A DNA stretch of 64,000 nucleotides from Nitrososphaera sp. (GTDB taxonomy: Archaea; Thermoproteota; Nitrososphaeria; Nitrososphaerales; Nitrososphaeraceae): positions 1 through 64,000 of the forward strand of contig JBDUUL010000017.1 of the NCBI GenBank assembly GCA_039938515.1, in the 5' to 3' direction. A model generated the notes under the pieces. It did no database searches, was not told the DNA's origin, and saw nothing but the letters and a program-made list of their open reading frames with translations. Both the position numbers and the translations under genes were made by a program. Of the stretch, positions 1 to 8,023 are shown in pieces. The first letter of the stretch is position 1, and each line of letters starts with the position of its first letter.

Positions 1-208
1 CTCCGTCGTTTGTTATTGTCACGTCGCCCAGAGTATCCACAAGCATCTTGTCCATTCCTCTTGGTCCAAGGCTTGTCTTGACTATCTCGGCAACCAGCTT
101 TGCGGCTGTTATGTTATTCTTTTGCGCGTCTCGACCCTTGTTCTCTTTGGTCCCTTCCTTCAGAATCAAAACTGGCATTCCGCCAGCGGTTGTTTGAATT
201 GATGCCAC
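1..208 (-). CDS. thsA: Thermosome (group II chaperonin) subunit, N-terminal part
   Basis: The gene runs off the left edge, so only the first 69 codons are visible. Thermosomes are cytosolic double-ring ATP-driven folding chaperones. The visible part carries the family's N-terminal signature: a [11 protein letters not shown] block, then a segment ending in [12 protein letters not shown], which is the nucleotide-binding P-loop region of group II chaperonins, and the following TITNDG motif. The start is GTG at 208, because the reading frame continues from it into the conserved block and a GGTGA sequence lies a few bases upstream. The ATG three bases earlier is in another frame. Which paralogue (alpha, beta or gamma) cannot be told from this fragment. 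Confidence 0.93.
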   Translation of the reverse strand, partial: MASIQTTAGGMPVLILKEGTKENKGRDAQKNNITAAKLVAEIVKTSLGPRGMDKMLVDTLGDVTITNDG

Positions 209-249
209 TCATCTGTCACCTATAGAATAATTACATGAATCTAATACAG

Positions 250-262
250 TCTTTTATATTTT
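250..262 (-). promoter_or_regulatory. TATA box of the thermosome gene
   Basis: On the minus strand an A/T-rich ATATAAAAG block lies about 45 bp upstream of the GTG start. This fits an archaeal TATA element with a short leader that includes the GGTGA ribosome site. Confidence 0.45.
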
Positions 263-276
263 GTCGTATTTCCGAA

Positions 277-702
277 CTAGCCCTCTAGCTGTTTTTGCTT
301 TTCGGCGAACTTGGCCCTGAAGCGCGGGACGTTGATTATAAAGCGCTCATGCTTGCCCTCGCCCACTTTTTCGATATTGTCCCGCGCAGAGACCTCGAAC
401 ATGACACGCCTGCCGTCTACAGAGACTATTCTTGCAGCCAAGTGCACCTTGGCTCCAACCGGCGTAGCGGCAAGGTGAACAATGTTAACAATAGTCCCAA
501 CGGAATCCCAATCGCGGTCGGGAATGACCTGCTCCTTGAGGAGCAGTCTGCAAGTCTCTTCCATCTCTGATATCATTGAAGGGGTTGAAAGGACATTTTC
601 GCCTTCCCACAAAAAGCTTGTAGTCTGGTTAGAGTCAACCGTAATGGTTCTTTCCTTCAGTGCACCGATTTTAGCCGCAGCGGCTTCAGACGAAAACTCC
701 AT
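277..702 (-). CDS. Hotdog-fold thioesterase-like protein
   Basis: A 141-residue protein whose middle part (WEGENVLSTPSMISEMEETC, then HLAATPVGAKV) matches the fluoroacetyl-CoA thioesterase-like branch of the hotdog superfamily. These are small cytosolic enzymes that hydrolyse acyl-CoA thioesters. The conserved His and the Thr-Pro-x-Gly turn of the family are visible around residues 76-85. The substrate cannot be inferred. The ATG at 702 is preferred over an in-frame GTG three bases upstream. It stands alone between the thermosome gene and a zinc-finger gene, both on the same strand. Confidence 0.75.
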   Translation of the reverse strand: MEFSSEAAAAKIGALKERTITVDSNQTTSFLWEGENVLSTPSMISEMEETCRLLLKEQVIPDRDWDSVGTIVNIVHLAATPVGAKVHLAARIVSVDGRRVMFEVSARDNIEKVGEGKHERFIINVPRFRAKFAEKQKQLEG

Positions 703-768
703 CACATTTTATGAAATATGCTGTTTATTTAAATAATCCAGGCGCCGGCCCGCTAGCATTTCGGAAGG

Positions 769-984
769 TCAGAACTTGTGCCTCCTGGCATCGACCTTCT
801 TTTCCTTCTCCTCTCGCTCGTGGTGAAGCCGGTCTTTTTCATGAATGAAAAGCTTGCCACACATCCTGCACTTGACTACATGGTGCTTGTGCGAGTCTCT
901 CTCGTGCAGGACCAGCTCGTCATAGCTTCCAAAGTTCTTGTGGCAGTAATCGCATTCGGTCTGCTCGCGGTGGAATAGACCCAT
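769..984 (-). CDS. Small C2H2 zinc-finger protein
   Basis: A 71-residue protein with two CxxC...H zinc fingers: CDYCHKNFGSYDELVLHERDSH at residues 12-33, and a second CRMCGKLF...H finger immediately after. The tail is highly charged (REEKEKKVDARR). C2H2 proteins of this size recur in Thaumarchaeota and are thought to bind nucleic acid or partner proteins, but no specific role is known to me. The start ATG lies just downstream of an A-rich stretch. It is one of five tiny zinc proteins in the window. Confidence 0.75.
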   Translation of the reverse strand: MGLFHREQTECDYCHKNFGSYDELVLHERDSHKHHVVKCRMCGKLFIHEKDRLHHEREEKEKKVDARRHKF

Positions 985-1106
985 TATGAAACCACAAAAG
1001 CCAAGAGTTGGCTATAAAGATGATTGCCAGCCTGCCCGCACTGTGTAAGAATTACACAAAAAGGATTGAGGATTGCAAAATTAAAAAGAAAGGATAAGAG
1101 CCGTTC

Positions 1107-1235
1107 TCAGCGACTGCGTCTCAATCCTGAGATGATGGCGTAGATCAGTCCGACGCTCAGACCAAATGTTAAGGGGATCCATACGCCAAACGCAGCCGGC
1201 TCGATGGTTTGCTGAATCAGATTACCAAACGGCAT
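1107..1235 (-). CDS. Possible 42-residue single-span membrane protein
   Basis: A short ORF beginning MPFGNLIQQ, with one hydrophobic helix (residues about 15-36, WIPLTFGLSVGLIYAIISGL) and a basic RRSR tail. This is the shape of a small inner-membrane or complex-associated subunit. It sits alone in a gap that is otherwise empty. A GTG at 1247 is an alternative start. No strong ribosome site is visible, so the call rests on the helix plus positive C-terminus pattern. I do not recognise a family. Confidence 0.4.
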   Translation of the reverse strand: MPFGNLIQQTIEPAAFGVWIPLTFGLSVGLIYAIISGLRRSR

Positions 1236-1341
1236 TACCAGAATCACTGCAAGCTGCTATATTAGATTTTCTGCAGGGCATCTCGAGTTGATGCCAGATA
1301 TACATTAAATTACCCTGAGCGGTCAAGTGGCTTTACTACCA

Positions 1342-1620
1342 ATGAAAATGCAGAAGGAAATGCGCAAGTTCTGCCCGAAATGCAAGACCCACACTGTGCA
1401 GTCTGTCGCCCTGTACAAAAAGGGAAAGGACCGGACTGTGGCAGAAGGTGCGCGCAGGCACGCCGAGGACAAGAAAGGATACGGTGGTCAGAAATTTCCG
1501 GAGCTCAAGAGGACTGCCAAGACCACAAAAAAGATGACCTTGAGGTATACTTGCAAGACGTGCCAGAGAAAGACAATGAAGCAGGGCCAAAGAATACGCA
1601 AGCTGGAGATTGGTGCCTAG
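1342..1620 (+). CDS. rpl44e: 50S ribosomal protein eL42 (L44e)
   Basis: This is the zinc-ribbon ribosomal protein L44e/L36a of the large subunit, which sits near the E site. The visible hallmarks are CPKCKTHT near the N-terminus, a basic centre with KKGYGGQKFPELKR, and a second CKTCQRKTM pair closing the zinc ribbon. The ATG at 1342 gives the usual family N-terminus (MKMQKEMRKFCPKC); the in-frame GTG at 1327 would add five residues. It forms a two-gene unit with eS27, whose TTG start follows 3 bp after this stop. In many archaea aIF2-alpha follows this pair, but here it does not. Confidence 0.95.
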   Translation: MKMQKEMRKFCPKCKTHTVQSVALYKKGKDRTVAEGARRHAEDKKGYGGQKFPELKRTAKTTKKMTLRYTCKTCQRKTMKQGQRIRKLEIGA

Positions 1621-1623
1621 AAC

Positions 1624-1821
1624 TTGAGGCGGGAGATTATCTCAATACCAAAGCCTCGCAGCAACTTTGTAAACGTCCAGTGTGAAAAGTGCGGAGAACA
1701 GGCGATCATATTCACCCACACCACGCAGGACATTCCGTGCAAAAAGTGCGGCGAACCACTTGCACAGCGATCTGGCTCAAAGGCTCTCATTTTCGGCAAG
1801 GTTCTCGGGTCTCTCGACTAG
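1624..1821 (+). CDS. rps27e: 30S ribosomal protein eS27 (S27e)
   Basis: A 65-residue small-subunit protein with the family's C4 zinc finger: CEKCGEQAI, then CKKCGEPL, followed by the conserved GSKALI turn. The start is a TTG three bases after the eL42 stop, giving translation coupling. Its last 45 bp overlap the 3' end of the convergent cobY gene, so the final 14 codons of each protein share DNA. Confidence 0.94.
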   Translation: MRREIISIPKPRSNFVNVQCEKCGEQAIIFTHTTQDIPCKKCGEPLAQRSGSKALIFGKVLGSLD

Positions 1822-2442
1822 GAGCCTTCCGGCCAAATCCAGTTCAGCTATTGTATTCACGTTCACCGCCACTCCGACCTCGTCAATTAGAACGTAGGTC
1901 TCACCTATCATTTTGCCTACTTCGGCCGGAATGAGCGACGTATCAAAGAGCGTTATTCCAGAGTGGCAGCAAGTATTCTCCTCCCCATCTTCAAATCTCT
2001 TCAAAATAACGCTTGGGGTCAGCCCAAGCTTTTGCACATAATCCAGGCTGCAAACCGCCGAGGTTGCAGGAGACTTTTTTTCGGAGAGCCTGCTGACTAG
2101 AGAGTCTACAAGTTTGCCGTCCAGAAGGCAAATGTCAGCAGGGACAACCATAACAAGCTGGTCCCTGCACGTTCTCAGGAACTCTGCGAGATCTCTCGAG
2201 TATCCTTTGCCAGCAGTTTCAAAGTATTCTTGTCCTATGCTCTCTACGTGCCGTCTTGTCGCGGGGGTATTTGGAGAGACTATTGCAACCAGCCGCTCAA
2301 ACCTGCCTGAGCTCTTCATCGCCGCAAGAACCCTGTCGACCATCGCGATGCCCTCAAGCTCTAGCAGCGGCTTTTCGCAGGATGCAAGATCTGCAGACCT
2401 CACTCTGGTGCCAAGGCCGCCACACATCACTGCGCCTATCAA
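1777..2442 (-). CDS. cobY: GTP:adenosylcobinamide-phosphate guanylyltransferase
   Basis: CobY is the archaeal, MobA-like enzyme that activates adenosylcobinamide-phosphate with GTP, forming AdoCbi-GDP for nucleotide-loop assembly. The nucleotidyltransferase signature GGLGTR lies at residues 8-13, followed by the EKPLLEL metal/nucleotide loop and a VVPADICLL segment. The preferred start is TTG at 2442, because it overlaps the stop of cobS (TTGA) and yields the family's short N-terminus. A GTG at 2460 would add six residues. It is the last gene of the cobalamin operon. The 3' end overlaps eS27 convergently by 45 bp. A MobA-type role is less likely given the operon. Confidence 0.85.
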   Translation of the reverse strand: MIGAVMCGGLGTRVRSADLASCEKPLLELEGIAMVDRVLAAMKSSGRFERLVAIVSPNTPATRRHVESIGQEYFETAGKGYSRDLAEFLRTCRDQLVMVVPADICLLDGKLVDSLVSRLSEKKSPATSAVCSLDYVQKLGLTPSVILKRFEDGEENTCCHSGITLFDTSLIPAEVGKMIGETYVLIDEVGVAVNVNTIAELDLAGRLLVERPENLAENESL

Positions 2443-3242
2443 ATCCCAATCGGAACCCACGAGAAAATTACAATGAGCGAAGAAAGCCTGGCCAGTTCGT
2501 TTGACGCTCCAAGCACGTCACCGGAAATCCCGCCAAAGCTCCTGTCGGACGCGTACTTGACCACAGCGGCGACCGCAAGAGAGACGAGGACCGCCGCAAG
2601 TCCTCCCGCCCCGGCCGCAAACCAGACGATCGGAATTGTTATCGCTGTCGCAGCCACGACCTTGCGCGCGTCCTTCATGGCAGCGGTAAAAGGAGAGCTA
2701 AATCCCTGCCAGGCCGAAAGACCCCTGCCGGCAAGGACGACCATGACGTACTTCGCTATCACCTCTGCCGCGACGATGGCAGTAAAAATCCTAAAACCCG
2801 CGGGCCAGGAGGGGTTTGCGCTGCCGCTCGAATAGAACACGGAGATCATGCCCGCAAAATACAGTACAAGCGCCGCTACACCTGCCGAACCCACTGCAGG
2901 GTCGAGCATTGCCTTTCTTTTGACATCCTTGCCGCCTTTTGCCATCAGCCCGTCGGCAAAGTCTGCTAGCGCGTCGGTGTGATGAACCCCCGTCAGGATA
3001 ACAAGCAGTGCGGTCACGAGAAGGCCGACTATGAGCGGATGCAAGAACAGCGCTGCCTCAAAGCCCGCAGCACCGACCAGTAAGCCGATGACCGCCCCTG
3101 CGACAGGAAACAGGTGCATGTTCCGGGCAACATAGTAGATGTCGTGCGCAGAGCCTTCGATCGCCTGCCCCGCCCGGGCCACCGGCAGGATTGTCAGAAA
3201 AGCAACGACTGACTGGACCGGCTTTAAAATACTCATTCGCAT
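2439..3242 (-). CDS. cobS: Adenosylcobinamide-GDP ribazoletransferase (cobalamin synthase)
   Basis: CobS is the integral membrane enzyme that joins AdoCbi-GDP with alpha-ribazole(-phosphate) in the last assembly step of cobalamin. Recognisable features are FLTILPV near the N-terminus, the acidic GVHHTDALADFADGLMA loop (about residues 85-101), which is the family's metal-binding signature, the KAMLDPAVGSAGV segment, and the C-terminal GGISGDVLGA motif. It has about seven hydrophobic segments. It starts 1 bp after the cbiB stop and its own stop overlaps the cobY start, so the three genes are clearly cotranscribed. Confidence 0.93.
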   Translation of the reverse strand: MRMSILKPVQSVVAFLTILPVARAGQAIEGSAHDIYYVARNMHLFPVAGAVIGLLVGAAGFEAALFLHPLIVGLLVTALLVILTGVHHTDALADFADGLMAKGGKDVKRKAMLDPAVGSAGVAALVLYFAGMISVFYSSGSANPSWPAGFRIFTAIVAAEVIAKYVMVVLAGRGLSAWQGFSSPFTAAMKDARKVVAATAITIPIVWFAAGAGGLAAVLVSLAVAAVVKYASDRSFGGISGDVLGASNELARLSSLIVIFSWVPIGI

Positions 3243-3243
3243 C

Positions 3244-4203
3244 TCAGGAGAAGAGTACGCCCCACCAGCCCGCGTAATAAAGCACGAACATTAACGGAAG
3301 CGAGAAGGCAAAGCAAAACAACACGGTCGTCAGCTTCATGATGGCGATGGCTGCATTGCATTTTTCAAGCGTCGCGGGTTCTTGGCCATCGCCCAGCGAA
3401 TAGTGATCTATCTTTTCAAGCCTTATCCGGAGCGCGCCGGCCATGGATGCCATTGGAAAGCCAGCATTTGGACTCGCAGTGTTCCTATGATCCCTTGCCA
3501 TTACGTACAGCGAGTTCTTCCAGTCCGCGCCAAGAATCCTCGCAGAGACTACCATCAACAGCGCAGTTATCCTTGCCGGCACATAATTTGCCGCGGTGTC
3601 AAGCCACGCAGACAACCAGCCGATTCTTGAATAATACTCGTCCTTGTAGCCGACCATCGAATCTAGCGTATTGATTGTCCTGTATGCCAGAGCGCCGGCC
3701 CCTCCAAACAGGGTAAAGTAAAAGATTGGCCCGCAAATCCCGTCCACGGTGCTTTCCCCGATGCACTCTATTGTTGCGGAAAGTATGTGGCCTTCGTCGA
3801 GATTGCGAGTATCCCTTCGCACAATCATCGAAAGGTTATTCCGCGCGCCGGCGAGATCGCCATTTTTCAGAGCCTCCATTATCGCCCCGGCGTGCCTTTC
3901 CATTCCGCGCACGGCAATTGCGACTTTCAGCACTAGGGCCGAAGAAACGACAAATGCAATGCCCCCTGCATAAATGTAGACGCCTTCCAGAACAAAATAC
4001 GTTCCCGTACTGACGAGCCCAACTACCAGTACAGCAAACAATGCCCCGCGTAGCCGTTCACGGTGTTTTGCCTTGAGCCGCGGCACAAGACGCCCAACCA
4101 GCGCGCCAATCCAAGCGACCGGATGGAACTTGTTTGGCGGGTCGCCAAACGCCCAGTCCAGACCAAGCGCTCCAAAGAGCGAAGCGCCTGCCAGGACAAA
4201 CAT
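3244..4203 (-). CDS. cbiB: Adenosylcobinamide-phosphate synthase (CbiB/CobD)
   Basis: This membrane enzyme condenses adenosylcobyric acid with (R)-1-amino-2-propanol phosphate or a related linker. The N-terminal GLDWAFGDPPNKFHPVAW motif, the MIVRRDTRNLD block and the central STVDGICGPIFYF segment are family hallmarks. There are about five hydrophobic stretches. At 319 residues the length is normal. It lies between cbiP (14 bp upstream) and cobS (1 bp downstream) in the cobalamin operon. Confidence 0.93.
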   Translation of the reverse strand: MFVLAGASLFGALGLDWAFGDPPNKFHPVAWIGALVGRLVPRLKAKHRERLRGALFAVLVVGLVSTGTYFVLEGVYIYAGGIAFVVSSALVLKVAIAVRGMERHAGAIMEALKNGDLAGARNNLSMIVRRDTRNLDEGHILSATIECIGESTVDGICGPIFYFTLFGGAGALAYRTINTLDSMVGYKDEYYSRIGWLSAWLDTAANYVPARITALLMVVSARILGADWKNSLYVMARDHRNTASPNAGFPMASMAGALRIRLEKIDHYSLGDGQEPATLEKCNAAIAIMKLTTVLFCFAFSLPLMFVLYYAGWWGVLFS

Positions 4204-4217
4204 GTTGCCGTCCGGCG

Positions 4218-5078
4218 TCAGAGCCCGGCAGCCTCCGTAATCTTGTCAATGCGAGCATTGTCCTGGACCAGCTTGGCGACAAGTTGTATCTGCCATGCCC
4301 AGAATTCGCGCGGAGTATTGCCCTCGGATTCTCTACTCCTGCTTGAGCCAAGCGAGTCCTCGTCTGGAAGGTTGATGGTCGCCCAGGGGATCACGCCAAG
4401 AACCCGCTTTCTTGTTAATTTCTCGATATGCTTTATGGCAGGCTCCAGAAGCGATGCGTCGCCTCGGAATTTGTTAATCAAAAAGCCCTTTACGAGCTTT
4501 CTGTCAGCCGGTCCCAGAAGCTGCATGGTGCCGGCAATGCTGGCAAAGCAGCCGCCCCGCTCAATGTCTGCGACTATTATGACAGGAATTTCACCGGCCT
4601 TGTGTGCAAGGAGCATGTTGGCAATGTCGTATCTTGCAATGTTGACTTCTGCAGGCGAGCCGGCGCCCTCTATAACGACAAGGTCGTTTTCCCTGCGCAA
4701 GCTCTCAAGCGCCCGCAGGGCTGTCTTGAGGCCGGTCTGAAGTGCAAACTTTTCATAGTATTCCTTGGCATGCATCTCGGAGTAGAACTTGCCGTCAAGT
4801 ATGACCGAGCTCCTATACTCTCCGAGGGGCTTTAGCAGAATGGGGTTCATTCTCGAATCCGGCTCTTTCTTTGCCGCCTCTGCCTGTATCGCCTGCGCAA
4901 GCGCGATTTTGCGACCAGACGAGGTGGTGAATAAATTCGATGACATGTTTTGCGCCTTGAACGGTGCAACCCTCAGGCCGCGGTCTGCAAATATCCTGCA
5001 GAGCGCTGTGACAAGCGTGCTCTTGCCTGCGGCAGAAGAGGTGCCCTGAACCATCAAAGTACGAGCCAGCTTAACCAT
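4218..5078 (-). CDS. cbiP: Cobyric acid synthase, amidotransferase domain missing
   Basis: The N-terminal ATP-dependent domain of CbiP/CobQ is intact: P-loop GTSSAAGKST (residues 12-21), KAQNMSSNL, the NPILLKP block, the VVIEGAGSPAEVN motif and the IINKFRGD-type segment, ending at the conserved PDEDSLG. Full-length CbiP (about 480-500 residues) then has a class I glutamine amidotransferase-like domain. Here only about 45 more residues follow. They end in a helix (LVQDNARIDKITEA) that resembles the extreme C-terminus of normal CbiP, as if the GATase core had been cut out. No room for the domain exists before cbiB (14 bp). It may amidate with free ammonia or a separate GATase, or be inactive. 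It overlaps the upstream gene by 8 bp. Confidence 0.85.
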   Translation of the reverse strand: MVKLARTLMVQGTSSAAGKSTLVTALCRIFADRGLRVAPFKAQNMSSNLFTTSSGRKIALAQAIQAEAAKKEPDSRMNPILLKPLGEYRSSVILDGKFYSEMHAKEYYEKFALQTGLKTALRALESLRRENDLVVIEGAGSPAEVNIARYDIANMLLAHKAGEIPVIIVADIERGGCFASIAGTMQLLGPADRKLVKGFLINKFRGDASLLEPAIKHIEKLTRKRVLGVIPWATINLPDEDSLGSSRSRESEGNTPREFWAWQIQLVAKLVQDNARIDKITEAAGL

Positions 5079-6201
5079 CGGCGCCGTGCTCCATCTTGCG
5101 CAGGGACTTTAGCAGTTCGACGTTTTGCTCATGGCTCTTGACAGCAACCCTGATGTAGCCGTCTCCCATGCCAGCAAAGGTGCTGCAATCCCTTACCAGG
5201 ACTCCTGTCTTCTTGAGCAGTCTGTCCCTGAATTTTGATCCACTAGAATGCACCGGCGACAGACCAACGAGGAAGAAATTTGCCTCAGACGGCATGGGAT
5301 GATAGCTCCCCAAGCCGCCAGATTCGAAGATTTTTCTCATGTAACTTCTTTCCCTTGATATTAATGCGCGTGCACTCGCAAGGTATTTTCTGGCGGACTG
5401 AAGCGCGGCTACTCCGGCAGCCTGCGCGAGCCCGTTTACATTCCAGTGAATCCGCTTTGCATCAAGCCTCTCCGCGGTTTTCACATTTGATATGCTGTAC
5501 CCAAGCCGGAGTCCGGCGAGGGCGAAAGACTTTGTCATGGACCTGAGGACGACTAGGTTTGCAAACTCTCCAGTCCTGCCAGAAAAACTGACCTGTGGCC
5601 TGCTGGATAGTTCGATAAAGCATTCGTCGAGCAGGACCATCGTACCCGGCAGTTCAGAAAGGATTCGCTCGATATCCTTTGGGGGTAAGGTCTGGCCTGT
5701 AGGGTTGTTCGGGTTACACAGAAACAGTGCACTTGCTCCCCTGGCTGCTGAAAGTATGGCCTCTGGGTCAAGCTCAAATGAGCCATCGGAAGTCCGCTCC
5801 AAGGGCACTGGTACAACTACGGCTCCTGTCCTCCTTGATGCCAGTTCGTACTCGCAAAAAGTGGGCGCGGGAACCAGCACCTTCCCCCGTACGAATGTCT
5901 GGGCGAACCAGTGGATAAGTTCTATCGCGCCGTTGCCGATACACAGCTGGTCTTCATTTACGCCGCCAAGGTATTTGCAGAGGCTTGCACGTAGCTGCTT
6001 GCACTGCGGGTCAGGGTACTCTGACGCAAGTTCGCCGGCCCTTTTGCGGATTGCCTCAATGGCTGCCGGAGGTGCACCCAGTGGGCTGACGCTCGAGCTG
6101 AAATCCAGCCTGACAAGGTCCCTGTCGACAGAGTATGCCCCGCCGTGCACGCACTGGGCATCTTCGTGCCGCTTTTGGACCGCAAGCATCTCCTCGCGCA
6201 C
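5071..6201 (-). CDS. cobD: Threonine-phosphate decarboxylase-like PLP enzyme
   Basis: A fold-type I aminotransferase of the histidinol-phosphate aminotransferase/CobC-CobD group. It begins with HGGAYS and FSSSVSPLG, which favour the L-threonine-O-3-phosphate decarboxylase branch supplying aminopropanol phosphate for cobalamin. Downstream come CNPNNPTGQ, the LLDECFIEL PLP-ring Asp segment, and the PLP lysine in SMTKSFALAGLRLGY. At 376 residues the length is normal. It is the promoter-proximal gene of the cobalamin operon and its 3' end overlaps cbiP by 8 bp. A HisC role is possible on sequence alone; the operon argues against it. A TTCTAAATACC element upstream on the minus strand may be the operon's TATA box. 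Confidence 0.82.
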   Translation of the reverse strand: MREEMLAVQKRHEDAQCVHGGAYSVDRDLVRLDFSSSVSPLGAPPAAIEAIRKRAGELASEYPDPQCKQLRASLCKYLGGVNEDQLCIGNGAIELIHWFAQTFVRGKVLVPAPTFCEYELASRRTGAVVVPVPLERTSDGSFELDPEAILSAARGASALFLCNPNNPTGQTLPPKDIERILSELPGTMVLLDECFIELSSRPQVSFSGRTGEFANLVVLRSMTKSFALAGLRLGYSISNVKTAERLDAKRIHWNVNGLAQAAGVAALQSARKYLASARALISRERSYMRKIFESGGLGSYHPMPSEANFFLVGLSPVHSSGSKFRDRLLKKTGVLVRDCSTFAGMGDGYIRVAVKSHEQNVELLKSLRKMEHGADG

Positions 6202-6336
6202 TGGGTACTTGGCACGGTATTTAGAATTTGTCCAAAGAAATGGCCATTTCTCTTTGCTCAGGATTATCGCGCGTCAGTGTCGGGGGGCAAAAAGGATTAT
6301 TACCTCGACGGGGACTCTGCTGCGAGGGAATAAAGA

Positions 6337-7413
6337 ATGCTCAAGGTTGCAGTTATCGGCGCAACCGGCGCCGTGGGCCAGGAGTTCATTGTGGCCCTGA
6401 ACAAGCACAAGTGGTTTCAGCTAGCTCAGATAGCCGCCTCGGAAAAGTCTGCAGGCAAAAAATACATCGACGCAATCAGGGATCCCAACTCGGGCATCCT
6501 GCGGTGGCACAACCGCGAAGACGTGCCGGATTATGCCCGGGACATGGTCGTCAGCAAGGCAAGCGAGATAAACCCGGAAAAGTTCGACCTTGTCTTCACC
6601 GCAATCGAGTCTGACGATGCTCAGGCAATCGAGCCCAAGATTGCCAAGACCACGCCGGTAATTAGCACCGCAGCTGCATTTAGGTATGAAAGCGACGTGC
6701 CAATCCTGATACCCGGCATAAACGACAGCCACGCCGAGCTCTTGAACATCCAGCGCAAGAACCGGAGCTGGAAGGGGTTTATCGCCCCGCTTCCAAACTG
6801 CACCACCACCGGGATGGCAATAACACTCAAGCCTATACTTGACAAGTTTGGAATCAAGAGGGTGTTCATGACATCCATGCAGGCGCTGTCCGGTGCAGGC
6901 CGGTCCCCCGGCGTGATCGCTCTTGACATAATGGACAACGTTATTCCGTACATTCCTAAAGAGGAAGAGAAGGTGCAAAGGGAGACAAAGAAGATCCTTG
7001 GCGGAATGGACTCTACGGAAATAACTCCGGCGGACTTTAAGGTCAGCTGCACCTGCACCCGGGTGCCGGTAATCGACGGCCACACCGAGTCCGTGTTTGT
7101 CGAGACAGTCAAGACAGCCGAACCGGAGGACGTAAAGAAGGAAATGCTGAGGTTCTCAAAGAACGTCTCTATAAAGAACCTGCCGGCTGCCCCGAAAGAC
7201 TATATCATTGTGCACGATGACCCGACAAGGCCCCAGCCGAGGATAGACCGCGAGATTAACGACGGCATGACTACTGTGGTAGGCAGGCTGAGAAAGGACA
7301 CCGCTTTTGACAGCGGCATCAAGTACGTCCTGCTCTCGCACAACGAGAAGATGGGATCTGCAAGGGGCGCCGTGCTTTTGGCAGAAATGCTCAAGGAAAA
7401 GGGCGTTCTCTAA
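6337..7413 (+). CDS. asd: Aspartate-semialdehyde dehydrogenase family protein
   Basis: An NAD(P)-dependent dehydrogenase of the archaeal/fungal Asd branch: nucleotide loop GATGAVGQEF (residues 8-17), catalytic Cys in PLPNCTTTGM, then SGAGRSPGV and the C-terminal GRLRKDTAFDSGIKYVLLSHN motif. Asd makes aspartate semialdehyde for threonine, methionine and lysine; a threonine synthase gene lies 14 kb away. Malonyl/succinyl-CoA reductases of the 3-hydroxypropionate/4-hydroxybutyrate cycle in Sulfolobales derive from this same branch, so that role is a live alternative in an autotrophic thaumarchaeon. GAGGGAAT lies just ahead of the ATG start. It is divergent from the cobalamin operon. Confidence 0.88.
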   Translation: MLKVAVIGATGAVGQEFIVALNKHKWFQLAQIAASEKSAGKKYIDAIRDPNSGILRWHNREDVPDYARDMVVSKASEINPEKFDLVFTAIESDDAQAIEPKIAKTTPVISTAAAFRYESDVPILIPGINDSHAELLNIQRKNRSWKGFIAPLPNCTTTGMAITLKPILDKFGIKRVFMTSMQALSGAGRSPGVIALDIMDNVIPYIPKEEEKVQRETKKILGGMDSTEITPADFKVSCTCTRVPVIDGHTESVFVETVKTAEPEDVKKEMLRFSKNVSIKNLPAAPKDYIIVHDDPTRPQPRIDREINDGMTTVVGRLRKDTAFDSGIKYVLLSHNEKMGSARGAVLLAEMLKEKGVL

Positions 7414-7490
7414 TTCCTTTTATTATGTCTGCACATTTTTGTAATTAATCTTTATTAACCCCTAAAAACAAATTATGTCTGGTCGTAAGA

Positions 7491-7955
7491 TTGGGAAAAA
7501 TTGATGATTTGGACATCAGAATTCTGGGCGAACTTGCAAGGGACGCCAGTATTTCAGTTCCCAAGCTCTCAAAAAAGATAAACGTCAACTCTTCAGTCGT
7601 CTACAGCAGGATAAAGCGCCTTGTAAAGAGGGGGCTTATCAAAAAGTTTACGATCATCATAAACGACGAAGCGCTTGGCTTTAACGTCAAGGCCCTGACG
7701 GGCATAAACATGGACTCAAAGCTCCGCGACAACGTGCTGAGCGAGCTGTTCAAGATTCCGGAGGTAAGGGAGGTTGCAGAAGTTACCGGCCGGTTCGACG
7801 TTCTGGTCACAATGAACGCCAGGTCTCTCGAGGAGATGCATCAGCTAATATCAGAAAAGATAGGGCGCATAGAGGGAGTGCAGAAAACCGAGACCTTTAT
7901 CGAAATGAGAAAGACTGCGCGCGAGCTGGCATATCCTGCCTCGATTTCAAAGTGA
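7491..7955 (+). CDS. Lrp/AsnC-family transcriptional regulator
   Basis: A 154-residue protein with an N-terminal winged helix-turn-helix (LDIRILGELARDASISVPKL, then SSVVYSRIKRLVKRGLIKKF) and a C-terminal RAM ligand-binding domain containing VREVAEVTGRFDVLV. Lrp proteins form octamers that sense amino acids or related metabolites. The TTG start at 7491 is chosen because no ATG/GTG lies in frame between it and an upstream stop. A TTTATTAA element about 40 bp upstream may be the TATA box. It follows asd, which may hint at amino-acid control, but no target is shown. Confidence 0.9.
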   Translation: MGKIDDLDIRILGELARDASISVPKLSKKINVNSSVVYSRIKRLVKRGLIKKFTIIINDEALGFNVKALTGINMDSKLRDNVLSELFKIPEVREVAEVTGRFDVLVTMNARSLEEMHQLISEKIGRIEGVQKTETFIEMRKTARELAYPASISK

Positions 7956-7975
7956 CCGTGCAGCCTATTAGGCTG

Positions 7976-8016
7976 AAAAAAAAAGAAAAAAAGAGCAGGC
8001 CAGAACCTTTCCTGCT
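7976..8016 (-). terminator. Hairpin plus poly-T terminator on the minus strand
   Basis: Reading the minus strand, a 6-bp stem (AGCAGG at 8016-8011 pairing with CCTGCT at 7999-7994) is followed at once by a long T tract (plus-strand A run 7976-7992). It lies 8 bp beyond the final stop (8026-8024) of the interrupted minus-strand ORF. A second small palindrome (CAGCCT-ATT-AGGCTG, 7961-7975) adjoins it. Confidence 0.5.
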
Positions 8017-8023
8017 ATTTCTT

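Noticed and set aside
5492-6400. 302-codon open frame on the plus strand
   Set aside because: It is antisense to the PLP enzyme gene; the translation has no motif and reflects high-GC codon shadowing.
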